A DNA stretch of 64,000 nt, from assembly GCA_033980235.1 (NCBI GenBank), contig CM067075.1:3027148-3091147 (forward strand), written 5' to 3'. Source of the stretch: Diadema setosum. Lineage: Eukaryota; Echinodermata; Echinoidea; Diadematoida; Diadematidae. A program made the position numbers and the translations under genes. Shown one piece after another: positions 21,961 through 33,400 of the stretch (position 1 is the stretch's first letter; every line of letters begins with the position of its first letter). The notes beneath the pieces were generated by a model. That model ran no database searches and had not been told where the DNA came from. It saw nothing but the letters and a program-made list of their open reading frames with translations.

Positions 21961-22610
21961 CAGCATCAAACAAGAGTGAAATGTCATTCAAACCAAAAGA
22001 CTTTATTTTCCACCATTTGCATTATCTGCATATATCTGTCAGCATTGTACTTAGAAAACAGTATCAAACAAAGGTAAAATGTCATTCATACATGTGTACC
22101 AAAGGATGTTGTTTTCCTCCACCATTTGCATCTGTCTTAATACTTTAAAAGATTTAAATTCAACAAGTAATATGTCACTCAAATTGGAGGACTCTATTTT
22201 CCTTCATGGTTTTCTTTTCTGTCATAGTACATACATGTAGACTAAAAAAGCCAGTATCAAGCAAGAATAAAATGTTATTCATACCAAAGGAATTAGCCTT
22301 CCATCACCATGTAAGCATCCATCAAAATTTGTAAACCACCCATAAAAACCCAGCATCAACCAAGAATAAAATATTATTCAAACCAAATGAGTTTATTTTC
22401 CTTTACCATTTGCACGTCATAACACTTTCAAAAACCCAGTATGTAACATTATAACAATAGTGAAGTAATATTCAAACCAAATGACTGTATTTATCTGTAC
22501 CATTTGCATCATATTTTGTAATACTTGAATAAAAACCCCAACCAAACAAACATGAGTAAACGAGAGTAAGATATCATTCAAACCAAAGGACTTTATTTTC
22601 CTATCCTATT
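21961..22610 (+). repeat. seven-unit degenerate ~98-bp tandem array
   Basis: A conserved core (AGTAAAATGTCATTCAAACC then AAAGGACTTTATTTTCC, often with ACCATTTGCAT) recurs with ATTCA at about 21986, 22084, 22177, 22277, 22376, 22470 and 22576. Spacings are 93-106 bp. The core is better kept than the spacer between cores. Confidence 0.8.
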
Positions 22611-25600
22611 TCCTTACATCCATCCACCCGCAGTCAGTTCTGGTTTCTTTCCAGGAGATAAAATGCAAAACGTCTTTCCTTTGACACAATGTGAAACAAA
22701 TTTTAGCTTCTCTTGCATTCCAAGATAGCTGGATGTGAATACATTAATTAGAATTCAAGGCAGGATCAGAATGATTAAATACACCAAATTATGTACAAGT
22801 TGTAAAAAGAAACATACACGTAAATGGTACAATACTTGTAGTAAACGCAGGAAGGCAATAGATACTCCATAATTCACTATCACATGAGATTAGTTGATTT
22901 GATAAGATTGAAATGATGATTATTTTATAGTCGTTTTCCGAGGTGGTATTATTCAGGACAAATTGATCAGAGTATGCATACTTTTGATTTAAGTTAGACC
23001 TACAAAAAATGTCAGAACAGGAAAGAAAAAAAATCCTGCAAAAGACTTTTTTGTTTTGTTTTTTATCTGCAGCTGCTGTAATATGGCAAAGGTAAACATA
23101 AACATGAATATTATCCACCTTTCAATTATTCCACTGTGGGCAAGCGTAGAAGTTGGCAAATAAAAATGTCAGAGAAGCAGGCATAAGTGCAATCCCACTA
23201 GAGATTCAAATCCATGCAGACTTCAAGATAAAAAAGAAAAGAAAATGATACTAATGATTTCATTGGATTATGTGTAGTTTCCTCCATTGTCAGAAGCCCT
23301 ATGGGAATTGCCTAATGACTACAATTTATCGTGCCAAAATTGTAATTGTAGTAATGATTGAAAGACTGTACTCTCACTAGACGAGATTGGTGCTTTGATG
23401 TCAAAGAAATTGTTTTCCCCTTTATAATCAAATATCGTGGACACGATGTACATGTTTTCAGTGAGTGGAGTGACTGCCCCTACCTCTTACCAATTTTTTC
23501 TTTTCTTTTCTTTTTGGTGTGTGTGAAAGAGATATGGAAGAGATTTGCTCAAGAAGTGAAGTGAAACATTCAAGCAATCATCTTCGTGACTTTGTGGCCG
23601 AGAAAGAATCGGAAGATTGTCAGCCATCTTGTCTTCTCCGCTTGTAGGATTTGTGAACGAGAAAGGACACTACGCGAGCGCTAATTCATAATCGTAGCTC
23701 AAAAAAAAAAAAGAGAAAAATGCAGAGATTTCAATAACAATATGCATAATGTTTTCATATATCAGTAGTGCAATTACGCTACTTTGCCAAGAGATGTTAA
23801 TTTTGAGATTTTTTTTTATATTTTTGACAAAGCCCATACAAAAAACAAACAAACATACAAACACATCTCTTTGCACTCCTTTTCATTCAAAGTATGTATG
23901 CCCTGGACAACTTAAGTTGATTTTCTTTTACTGTGTATTTTTTATGATCAAGGCCTGAATAAATCAGTGATTTCCTTTGTAACTTGTTAAGTATGGTTGC
24001 TACATAGCATAAATCACATTCAAATACATACATGTCATTTTTATACACAGTACTGATATAAAATTTGTCATTCAACACATAGCTATGACTACACTCTGTA
24101 TGTGTACTTACAATATTTTGTGATACAGTAAGTTTTCATGTACAAATATTTTTGTTCTATGTGGTCCCATGTTGTTCAAATTACAACTTGCTTTAAACGA
24201 AAAGCAAGAGTCAAGCCTTTTGTACAATCTCATCAAAAATCACAAATATATTATGCAAATTAATGCTTTTGTTCATATAATTTTTTTTTTACAAAAATAT
24301 GTAGATTTCAATAAAATGATATGTACAGAATGCATCACACAATCATAATCTGCAGTAATGAGAAGACATTTTATATTATATAAGAGAGTATTTTTTGTTA
24401 AATTTGACGAAAATTAATGTAGTCCCACAATGTGATAGGCAGGCATATACCTGATGACACTGCCAGTAGTTTTCTTTGCACCTGTGCTGAAAATCCTATG
24501 CTTGTGTCCATAAAAAACTCAGGTGAACCTTTTTTTTGTGTTTGTGAAATGATACTAACTGCCTAACGACAGCTTTGCACTCAAAGTGATGTGTTCAATT
24601 ACAAATTATGCATTTTGATTTTGTCCGTTTGCTTATTTATGTATGCATTTTTTGTTAAAATTGAAATCAATTTCCGTAATTACTGATGCTGTTTTAGCAA
24701 CAGAAAGTTTCTAGGAAAGTTTTCTTGTTTGATAAGCTTTTTCAATTGGAGAAGCTTTCTTAAAAGTGATGAGTTAAATATTTATTCATTTTTTTCTTTT
24801 AAAAAGAAGAAGTTATAGTTATGCATTCACTCTAAGGCTTCTAGCCAATCTTGGAGGAAACTATGTATGCAAAGTATGCAACTACAACTGGAGGTGGGAT
24901 CTTGCACACAAATTTGAACAAACACCATAAGACACATTCAGAATGAAGACATTGTTACCATTAGGCAGGTCCAAACACTCTACCGGGTGTTGTCATGCTT
25001 GCAAATAACATACACAATTAAGCTTTCCACAGTGAATTAGTACTCAATACTTAGACATTAAAGACTTTATATACATTGCCCAGCAGTGCATACTATGACA
25101 AGTTGGCCAAAATAGCTTCCTTTAATATTATATGCACATGATAATTTGATAATAGTGCTCTTGATAGACAATACTGATATAAAATAGGTCATAGATTTTG
25201 TGTGATAACATTTTTGTTTTTGTTCTCAAGACAGCAATGACAACAAATGACAAATCTTTAGAAGTGATGGGCTGATTTAAACCATCTTTTTCATACTTCT
25301 TGTGCAGCTAAAGAGGCACAGATTCATTCCTATTCAACTCATGTTGGAATTAAGCTGAAAATCCACCCCAGGATTATGCAGTGTATGGGACTTCTGTTCT
25401 GTTTTCAGTAAGGATTTTTTTTTGAAGTACTTCCTTTAAATATTTCTCTGTCTCTTGTTTTAAACAGATATGAAATAGCCAATCAATTTACTGTATTGTT
25501 GGCCATACCACAGTGCATGCACATGTTCTAGCCATACTCACTTCGGAAATACTCCTTGTCTGACACACGTCCATGATGCATATATCATAATATATTAAGT

Positions 25601-26299
25601 ATGTTAATAAACCTGGTACCAACCCATCAACAATTGAATAAGATAGGCAACATCAATAGCATTATGTGAATACTCTGCACATATATGAATACTTGTGACG
25701 TAATGAATAACTCCGACATTTGTATACTGATGACTTCTCGAACAAGTAACTTGCAAGGTGAGTTTGAACACTAAAATAAACTTGCAAGGTGTGAATCAAA
25801 AGACTGCATAGAATACGACATACAAAGCCCACGCTCCGTTTCTTGAGATGCAGTTTTATGGCTCTGCTTTTGTGGCCCGAGTAATAATACTTGAAATCGC
25901 TTGCAGGTCCCGTGGTCAGGTCCCTGAGCACTCCATGCGTGTAGAACGGACAGTTATGCAGAAGAGAAGACAATTGACCAAGATGTGTATACAGGAGTTC
26001 ACATTCGAGGGACTTCTTCTATCACCCATCTCCAATGCTGTGCAAGATTGCATTGGAGGAAGTTTCATGCAGATGTGGTCGCCATGATGACAGGTCATCT
26101 TGCGTTGCATCCTGATCTCCTTTGTTCTTTTACACTTGTTTACCTGGTCTTTCCTAGGTCTGTTCTCTGCTTAGAGGCAGGTTTTTGAGGCAATAGCCTC
26201 AAATGCCAAGCAATAATCAAGACATTTTTTTGAAGGTCTCAGTGGATGATATCAAAAGATGTTAGCTGGTGAAGAAGTCAGCCTTTGAAGACAACAAGA
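22611..26299. other. no gene seen; AT-rich 3' flank of the P450 gene
   Basis: About 3.7 kb of AT-rich sequence without recognised exons or repeats. A stem CTCCAATG/CATTGGAG occurs near 26035-26058. The P450 poly(A) site on the minus strand may lie here, but I could not place it. Confidence 0.5.
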
Positions 26300-26480
26300 A
26301 GCATAATTTGTGCCATCACCAAGGATTAGAGTGCTCAGGAACTGCTGCAGCAGTGGTAGTCTGTTGGCGTGGTCCCAAGAAAGCATCCCATCCTACCGGG
26401 TCATGCTAAAGTGTGCCATTCCCTGCATCAATGTGGGGGAAGAGGACTCCTCTATTCTGGAGGTGCGCCACCCATCCTCT
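26300..26480 (-). other. probable 3' UTR start of the P450 mRNA
   Basis: This directly follows the TGA stop (26483-26481 on the minus strand) and is more GC-rich than the sequence beyond 26300. No AATAAA was seen in this stretch on the minus strand, so the cleavage site must be further downstream. Confidence 0.4.
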
Positions 26481-26830
26481 TCAGATGGTCTCTGGCTGTA
26501 TGATGAGCCGTTTCTTGGCGATGATCTTGTAAGGCTTGGGGATGAGGGAGACCGCGGCCTCGCCCTGGAGATCAGCCTCCACGTCCGGTGGCATCTCGAA
26601 GGAGAACTCCTGCAGGAGGCGTCCCAGCATCAGGAAGAGCTCGGCCTTGGCTAGCTGGGCCCCCATGCACCGCCGCTTGCCCACGGAGAAGGGCATGAAG
26701 GACGGCAGCTTTGAGGTCTCCAGGAGGTTGCCCTGGTCGTTAAGGAAACGCTCCGGAAGGAACTCCTCCGGCTGATCCCATGCCTCGGGATTGTGGTGCA
26801 CGGACCAGAAGTTTGCCATCACCTGCGTAC
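26481..26830 (-). CDS. P450 coding exon 4 (heme-binding loop, C-terminus)
   Basis: 350 nt. The acceptor is CACACAG|GTACGC. It encodes residues 384-499: GTQVMANFWSVHHNPEAW, PERF at 409-412, and the heme loop with Cys438 (codon at 26669-26667) as the axial thiolate. The L-helix and a normal C-terminus (KRLIIQPETI) then run to TGA. A Met-initiated reading from 26852 would start inside the intron and is not the real protein. Confidence 0.96.
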
Positions 26831-27463
26831 CTGTGTGTGCAATATTGGCCAAGAGGGTTTGTTAAGACCTTGTGGCAATAATGAGATAATACTCAGGTTT
26901 ATGGACAGTAATTTTTGACTCATGGTCCTTTTGCAATTGATTAGTTTTATCTTTGCTAAGGAATGAACTGAGAACCAGAGCTGTCCTCAAGGCAAAGTTC
27001 TACCTGAAGCTGAGAAATACAAGTAATTAGCAAGTGATTTTTTAAAGCTTCTCATCAGGACAGATGATGTTTATTATCATACACAGAGGATTGATAATAT
27101 ATTGGGATTTTTGTCAAGTAATGACATGTCACAAGTAATGATGCCATATTGTGCTTCTCCAACTCAAAAGTGAATTGCCCACTTGGGATGATCCATGGAT
27201 TTCCATTATTGATGAAATGATCAATCCATGTGAAAGAGGTCTTTATGACAATTGATGAGACAATAATGATTGTTATTTGTCTGCAAACATATGGATACTT
27301 GTCGTATCTTTCGCTGAAGACGCCGTCAGTGCTTTTGGTTCTATTCTATTGTAAGTTCCATTCTGGGAGCTTCAGAATGAGTTTCCTGTGACAAGATTGC
27401 AACAGTGGATACATTTCTCTATACACCTTTTTTTTTATGTAGCTATCCTGGCTGTCTAGTGTG

Positions 27464-27499
<36 letters not shown>

Positions 27500-30400
27500 T
27501 GGGGAGGTTTTGATTTTGGAGTTTGTCAATTGTGAGTCCCAGTGCTAGATGCAGCTATGGAATAATGTTGACTATGGTTGGGGCATCGTCACTGCTCACC
27601 TTTGGGAATGAAGTAGCCGTTGATTTCGGTGTCTTGAGCAGCTGCGTGTGGTATGCCTAGGAGACTGAGGGAGCTGTAACGAAGAACCTCGTTGATCACC
27701 GCCTCTGTAGTGGTCAGAAATAGAGACATAAAAAAATAGATAAGTATTTCAAAGAGAAACACTATCAAAGTTCAGTAAGGACAAGATGGAACCAGAAAAA
27801 AAAAATGATGCAAAATATGATTTACAGTATGTGAAGAGGACCAAAACAGATGGCATAAAGTGGAAATGACATTGATTGGAACAAATGAACACCTAATACT
27901 TCATAAATAGAATCTGTTTACACTGGCAGTTACTAAAAGGTATTCTCTGACATCTGTTTGGTATTTAAATGAATAACGGCTGGAGACTTTTGGTGGCAAA
28001 ATCATATCTTTATATCAATTTCCTTGTAACACATCTATCTGTGTAAATAAAGAGGGGTAGACAAAAAGAAAGAGGGAAAGAAAAAGAGAAAAAAAACAAG
28101 GAGAGAACATAGACTAGAATGAAAAAAGGAAAAGAAAGAAGACTATAACAAAACTGAGCAAAGTTTTGTTTCCAAGTATGGCTGTGGGACTGAAAATTTA
28201 AAGCAGGTAGTAGTTAAACAGCACCCTCTAGTGGCCAGAGTATGTCATGCAGTGGAGTTCAATGACTCCTTGTTCCTGCTTGATGCAAACTGTGTATGAA
28301 TAATGTATGGAGAGAAACTACTGAGGGAGGATGCATTGTCAATTATTTGCTTCTCTTTGGGGGAAAAAAAAAAAGACTTTGGAAAGATAGAAAACGAAAG
28401 AAAGAAAGTAAGTGAGGCAATTTATTTTGTAGATTTCAGTGTGGTGGGAGAATGTAATATGAATAATCATTACTGATTAGCTTTAATGGATAATATGTCA
28501 GTTTCTAGATGCCTGGATTTAAGGTTAGATACCAATTACTCATATGTTTCTTCCAAGGATGAGAAAGAAGTGTTACTTCTTGAAGTTATTTTGACACCCC
28601 ACCCCACCCCAATGTTGAAAATCGTGATTTTGGTGACTCGATGGAAAAAAGTACATACAAAGTGCTTCTAGTTTTGAGGCAGCATATTATGTATCTCATA
28701 GTCAGTAGCTGTTACTCAATTTTAGTGCATTGGTGCTCCATGTGTCATAGATGTCAGTTCCTTGTTGTGTGTTTGTTTCATGTGCTGGTCGTATATCCAT
28801 ACAAGGATTTTTTTTTTTTTCAGTCTTTGTTAGGCAGATTGTCCATGTTTGGCATTTATTCATGTGCATGGAAGTTTCTTTTTTTTTTCATTCTTTTCTA
28901 TCTCTTTCTCTCGGAAATGTCTCACTGGAAGAAGAATAGTTGTTTGAAATTCCTGAGAGTTGTAGGCGGTATGTACAAACACTTTCGGGGACTACTGTTG
29001 AAAGTTTGTTGAAAGTGATTCTTAAATTTCACTGAAAATAAAAATAATTTAAAATTGACACCATAATGACAAGGAGATCAAGCTGTGCAATGTGATGCCA
29101 ATAATTCAATACCCTCCAAAATTGCAATAACGCCCTTCTAGTTCTAAGCCGACAGTGTGGGGACTGCTACTGAAAGTTGGAGGCAGCATGCATAAACACA
29201 CACACACACACGTGGGGACTGCTACGAAAAGTTAGAGGCGGCCATGTATTAGCACACTGTATGTATGTGAGGACAGCTACTACACTGTAGGACATAGTTG
29301 TCGCTCTGGGTGCTGTGTTTGTACAAACATCGATCTCCGCTGACATGTTGAGAAGTGCTGCGCTTCAGACAGTTTATTTTGTCGTGATGACATAGATTTT
29401 GTCATTTTACCTGACCCGGGTCAGGAGGGTAGAAACATGTTGTGCTTTCCTTGCACCAGAGGCAGAAAAATATGTGTTGGTGCACAGAATCAAATTCTCT
29501 ACTAGATTATTATCTCGCTGCTAAGGGGGTGGGGATGGGGAGGGGGGAGAGATATCAAGTAAAATACAGCAGAGATGAGAGAGTAATATATAAAATTTTA
29601 AAAAGCCAAAAGATGCCTTTGAGCTGTTGTATGCTATGACATGAATACAGTGCTGTTGTATTCTCTTTCCATCTCTCTCTCCCTCTCTTTCTGATCCCCT
29701 CTCCCCCCTTTTCCCTTTCACCCCCCCCCCCCTCTCTCTCTCTCTCAAATGTAAATACTACATCCATTGTGTATGAGTTTGAGTCTGTCTGTATGTCCTT
29801 GAGTCAGTCTGTATTTTTTTTTGTGTGTGCTTGTTCATGACACATCAACCTACTTCTTTGCCTCCATTCTTGTGGATGGTTAATGACTGATGCGTAAGAT
29901 GCGTAATGACATTCTTGAGTTTTGTGTCATACATTGTTGTAAGTGTCTGTTCTGATTGTAGAACCCCTTTATTAAATTATGGATAGGAAGAAATTACACC
30001 ACAAAAAAAAAAAAAAAAAAGAAGAATGTGAACAATGGGTGCATCGGCAGTTGTCAGAAGCGTGACACGCACAAGAGCTTTCCAGGAAATGACATCACAA
30101 AGAGAGGAAAGCTCAGATCCTTGATCATGGATCAGGATCTGAAGGTACAGATGGAAATTTAAACAAAAAATCTAAAACGGGAGAAGACTACATTCAGCTC
30201 TTTTGATCCCTTAACCCTTTCCGTCCCAAAGACTCTGGGCAGTGTGTACAAGGCTATGGGGTTTTCTGTGCCATTCGGCAGTCAAAACACACAAAGGGTT
30301 AAGACTTAGTCCGTTGTTCTCCTTCTTGTATTTTTGCTGCCGAGAGACGCTGCGCTCGGGTGAGGATTTCAGAAGGAGGTGTCCAGATAGTGAAAGAGGT

Positions 30401-33400
30401 CACCCTTGAACAAAGTCAAGTCTTTGGTGGTATTATAGGAGGAGACAGGAAAAGTGCCAAGAATTAGGTCTCAAATCCCCCAGATTTGTCAAGAAGGAGG
30501 CCAAATCAAATGTGTGCTATTATCATGAGCTGAACATTGACTTCTACTTCGCATTCTCTCTTTCTCCCCTTTTCTTCCTTTTTTTCACACTTTAACTAGT
30601 ACTCCTCGTAGCACTTTACTAATGTTCATGTTTCTAAATAACATTTGTACATTCACTCAGGGTTTAAAAGGTTGAAAGAGTTTGCTGTCTATATAACTTT
30701 AGCATTATTACTGTTTGGATTTTTTTTGGGGGGGGGATGGGGGAGGGGTGTGAGGAATCTTCATTTGTGTTTATTAGGTCTTGATTGTATTTTTGTTTTT
30801 CTTGGTAACAGAAAAGAGGATGTAAAATGGCCCTTTTAATGCCTGAGTGGATCGTGATCGTGTTTTTGTTTTTCATGTTAACAAGAGAGAATGTTAAATG
30901 ACCTTTTTAAATGTATGAGAGGGGGAAAATGGTAGAAATGAAGATGAAATAGAAGCAGGAAAGAGAAAGAGGAGGAAGAAGAGAAAGAGAAGGGTTGAGA
31001 GAAAGGAGGAGAAAAGTTAAGATGGAGAAGAGGGGTAAAGATAGGGGCGTGGTTGGTACTCACGGAGGTACGGGAGCTGTGCCTTGTTCTCCAAGAGGAG
31101 CTTCTTGCCCTGGCTAGTGATGACCCTCTCGAGCTCCTCCTGTGCCTTGGCTTGCTTCTTGGGGAAGGCGGCCATGTAGAGCAGACTCCACTGCAGTGTG
31201 TTCGTTAACGTGTCCGATCCTAGGAGGGGGTAAGAAGACCACGCCCGTGGTAGCAGATGGATTGAAATATGATCCTAGATATGATTCACTTTAATACACA
31301 ACTTTACAAACAGGCAGTTGGTAATTTGATCCTTTAGCAGGTGCATTTCAAAGTTGCTCTCACCTTCGTATTGTTGTAAACAAAAAGCAAAACACAAATC
31401 TGTGCAACGTGATCTAACATAAACAAAATTCTGTGTGAAGAATAAACAACATTGTGGTGGTAGTTGTCCTAAACTCAGTGAAAACTAAGTAATAGATTGG
31501 TGATGATTTCTGGATGCTATATGAAATTCAGGGTGTTCATCTGACATACATGTAGCACTATTAAACTCATTTTATGTAACATCCTTTAGGGGGCCTTTGA
31601 AAATGAGCTTTGGTTGCAACTTCATACTGTCAATCCTTGAAAACATTGCAACCTCTTGACAGATGTAAACAGAACAATGTGTTTTTCAGTTGGCCTGGTA
31701 TACATCACAAGGAAAAACTTCTCTATCTGATAGGGAGTTGTTGGAAAATGATATCCCTGTTTAAAGAACGACAAAGGAAATATTATGCCTTGCAAGAGCG
31801 TGCAATAGCAGTCATGTGACTCAATGAGTGAAAATGGTATTGGAGAGAAGGAGTATGTACCTGTACAAGCTAATTTGCTGATCATGTAACAAAGACAACA
31901 GTTTCAAGTTGCTTGGTGAATTCCATTACAGAATACCATGATAGAATACATAGAACTCAAACAGCTTGGTTTGCAAGTCAGAAAGAGTATGTGTAGAAAG
32001 GGTATTGTATACAGTGCCACAATGTTTGTTCCACAAATTCAATAACTTATTTTAAAAGAAAAATACCTCTCTAAAATTCAATAGCTGTTCTGAATGGATG
32101 TCCTGAAGTCAGAGCCAAAAATTGTTGACACTTTGGGGAACATCAGACATATATACAGTGTACAATTGTATGTCAAGAAAGTTGTGGTAGTTTGAAATTT
32201 TGTCTCCATTAATGTATTGTCACAATTTGAAAGTGCATTTTTGTTTTTGTGGCAGTGATATTATTCATGTAGAAGTCTTCATTTTGCTGTAATTTGCTGA
32301 ATTTGTGGAAATTGGCTTTTAAAAGGAATAATCTGCATGTGAAATGTGGAAGACGAAAGTCTCCTTGAAATAATGACATATTGTGAATGCAGTTCTGAGG
32401 TCTTTTAAGAAGATGTCAGAGTAATGCGTATCTCATATGAAATAGATTTCCTCATCTATTTCCTAATGTTTCACTGCTTTCATGCAATTCACATTTCTCA
32501 GTACACTGCTTTCTTCACATGGCTTTGATATTGTCTGGACAGTTTTGGTTGCCTTTTTGGTACAGTTCCTCTTTATTTTTCTGTAACCAATTGAGTCATA
32601 CCTTTTTTTCAGAATTTGTGGGCAGCAGTCTTAAAACTACCCTGTGTGAATATCAGGACAGTATATATACCACATGTTCAAAAAAATACAACAACAATTA
32701 CACAATCAGCAACTTCAGTTTCTGTGGGTTGGGTAGTATTAAGGTGAAATTTTGTTGGCAATTGATCATGTAAGTTACTTTTTTTTTCCCTTTTTTTTTT
32801 TGCTCTATATTGTTGCCTGTGAAGAAATGTACATCTGAATTTGTCTCCATAGCTGTTTAAGACTTGATCGTTGTGATGAAAGTTGGCTATCACTACTATT
32901 CTGTACATTTTGCCAGTGTATCATTCTGTATCAGCCCATTGTTTCAGATTTCTCAGAAAAAAAAAGAAGTTTGTTGCATAAAAAAAAAAGCAGCTAGATT
33001 GCTTGCCTGTGTCTTCCCTGCACGGAGTACTGAGTGACTATTTCTGGTCACAAGGTCACCGTATGTGGATCACACGTGTGTTTACCCGGATTTGGACCAA
33101 CGGAAGTATTTAAAAACGAATCCCCAGGATTACAGGTGTGCCCGAAGTATGCAAAAATGAAAAAAAAAAAAAAATTCCGCTGCGAATATTTGCGGAAAAA
33201 CTTAGATTCTAAATGCCCCGCTGTATTCAACTATTGTAAGGATTGTAAGAGAAGTTTGCTATCTGGCAAGCTAGGTTGACCTTCCATCAGAGTAGAAGAA
33301 GTAGTGGTAAATGGAAAAAAAAAAGTGGAGAGAGAGAGAGAGAGAGAGAGAGCGAGATAGAGCAAGAGACTGCTTGAATGAGGCAAACGTTGTCTGCAAA

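Larger units (their letters stand above)
27705..31063 (-). other. P450 intron 2 (3359 bp)
   Basis: GT-AG, phase 1. Holds a three-copy 55-bp repeat (29157-29285), a CT-rich/C-run tract at 29660-29745, an A18 run near 30002-30020, the 92-bp TTAA hairpin at 30211-30302, a T8-G8 junction at 30720-30735, and a purine-rich stretch at 30920-31040. No embedded gene was seen. Confidence 0.9.

Noticed and set aside
26831..26852. Met-start for the last P450 exon (MANIAHT...)
   Set aside because: This is intron sequence upstream of the CACACAG acceptor; a real P450 cannot start there.
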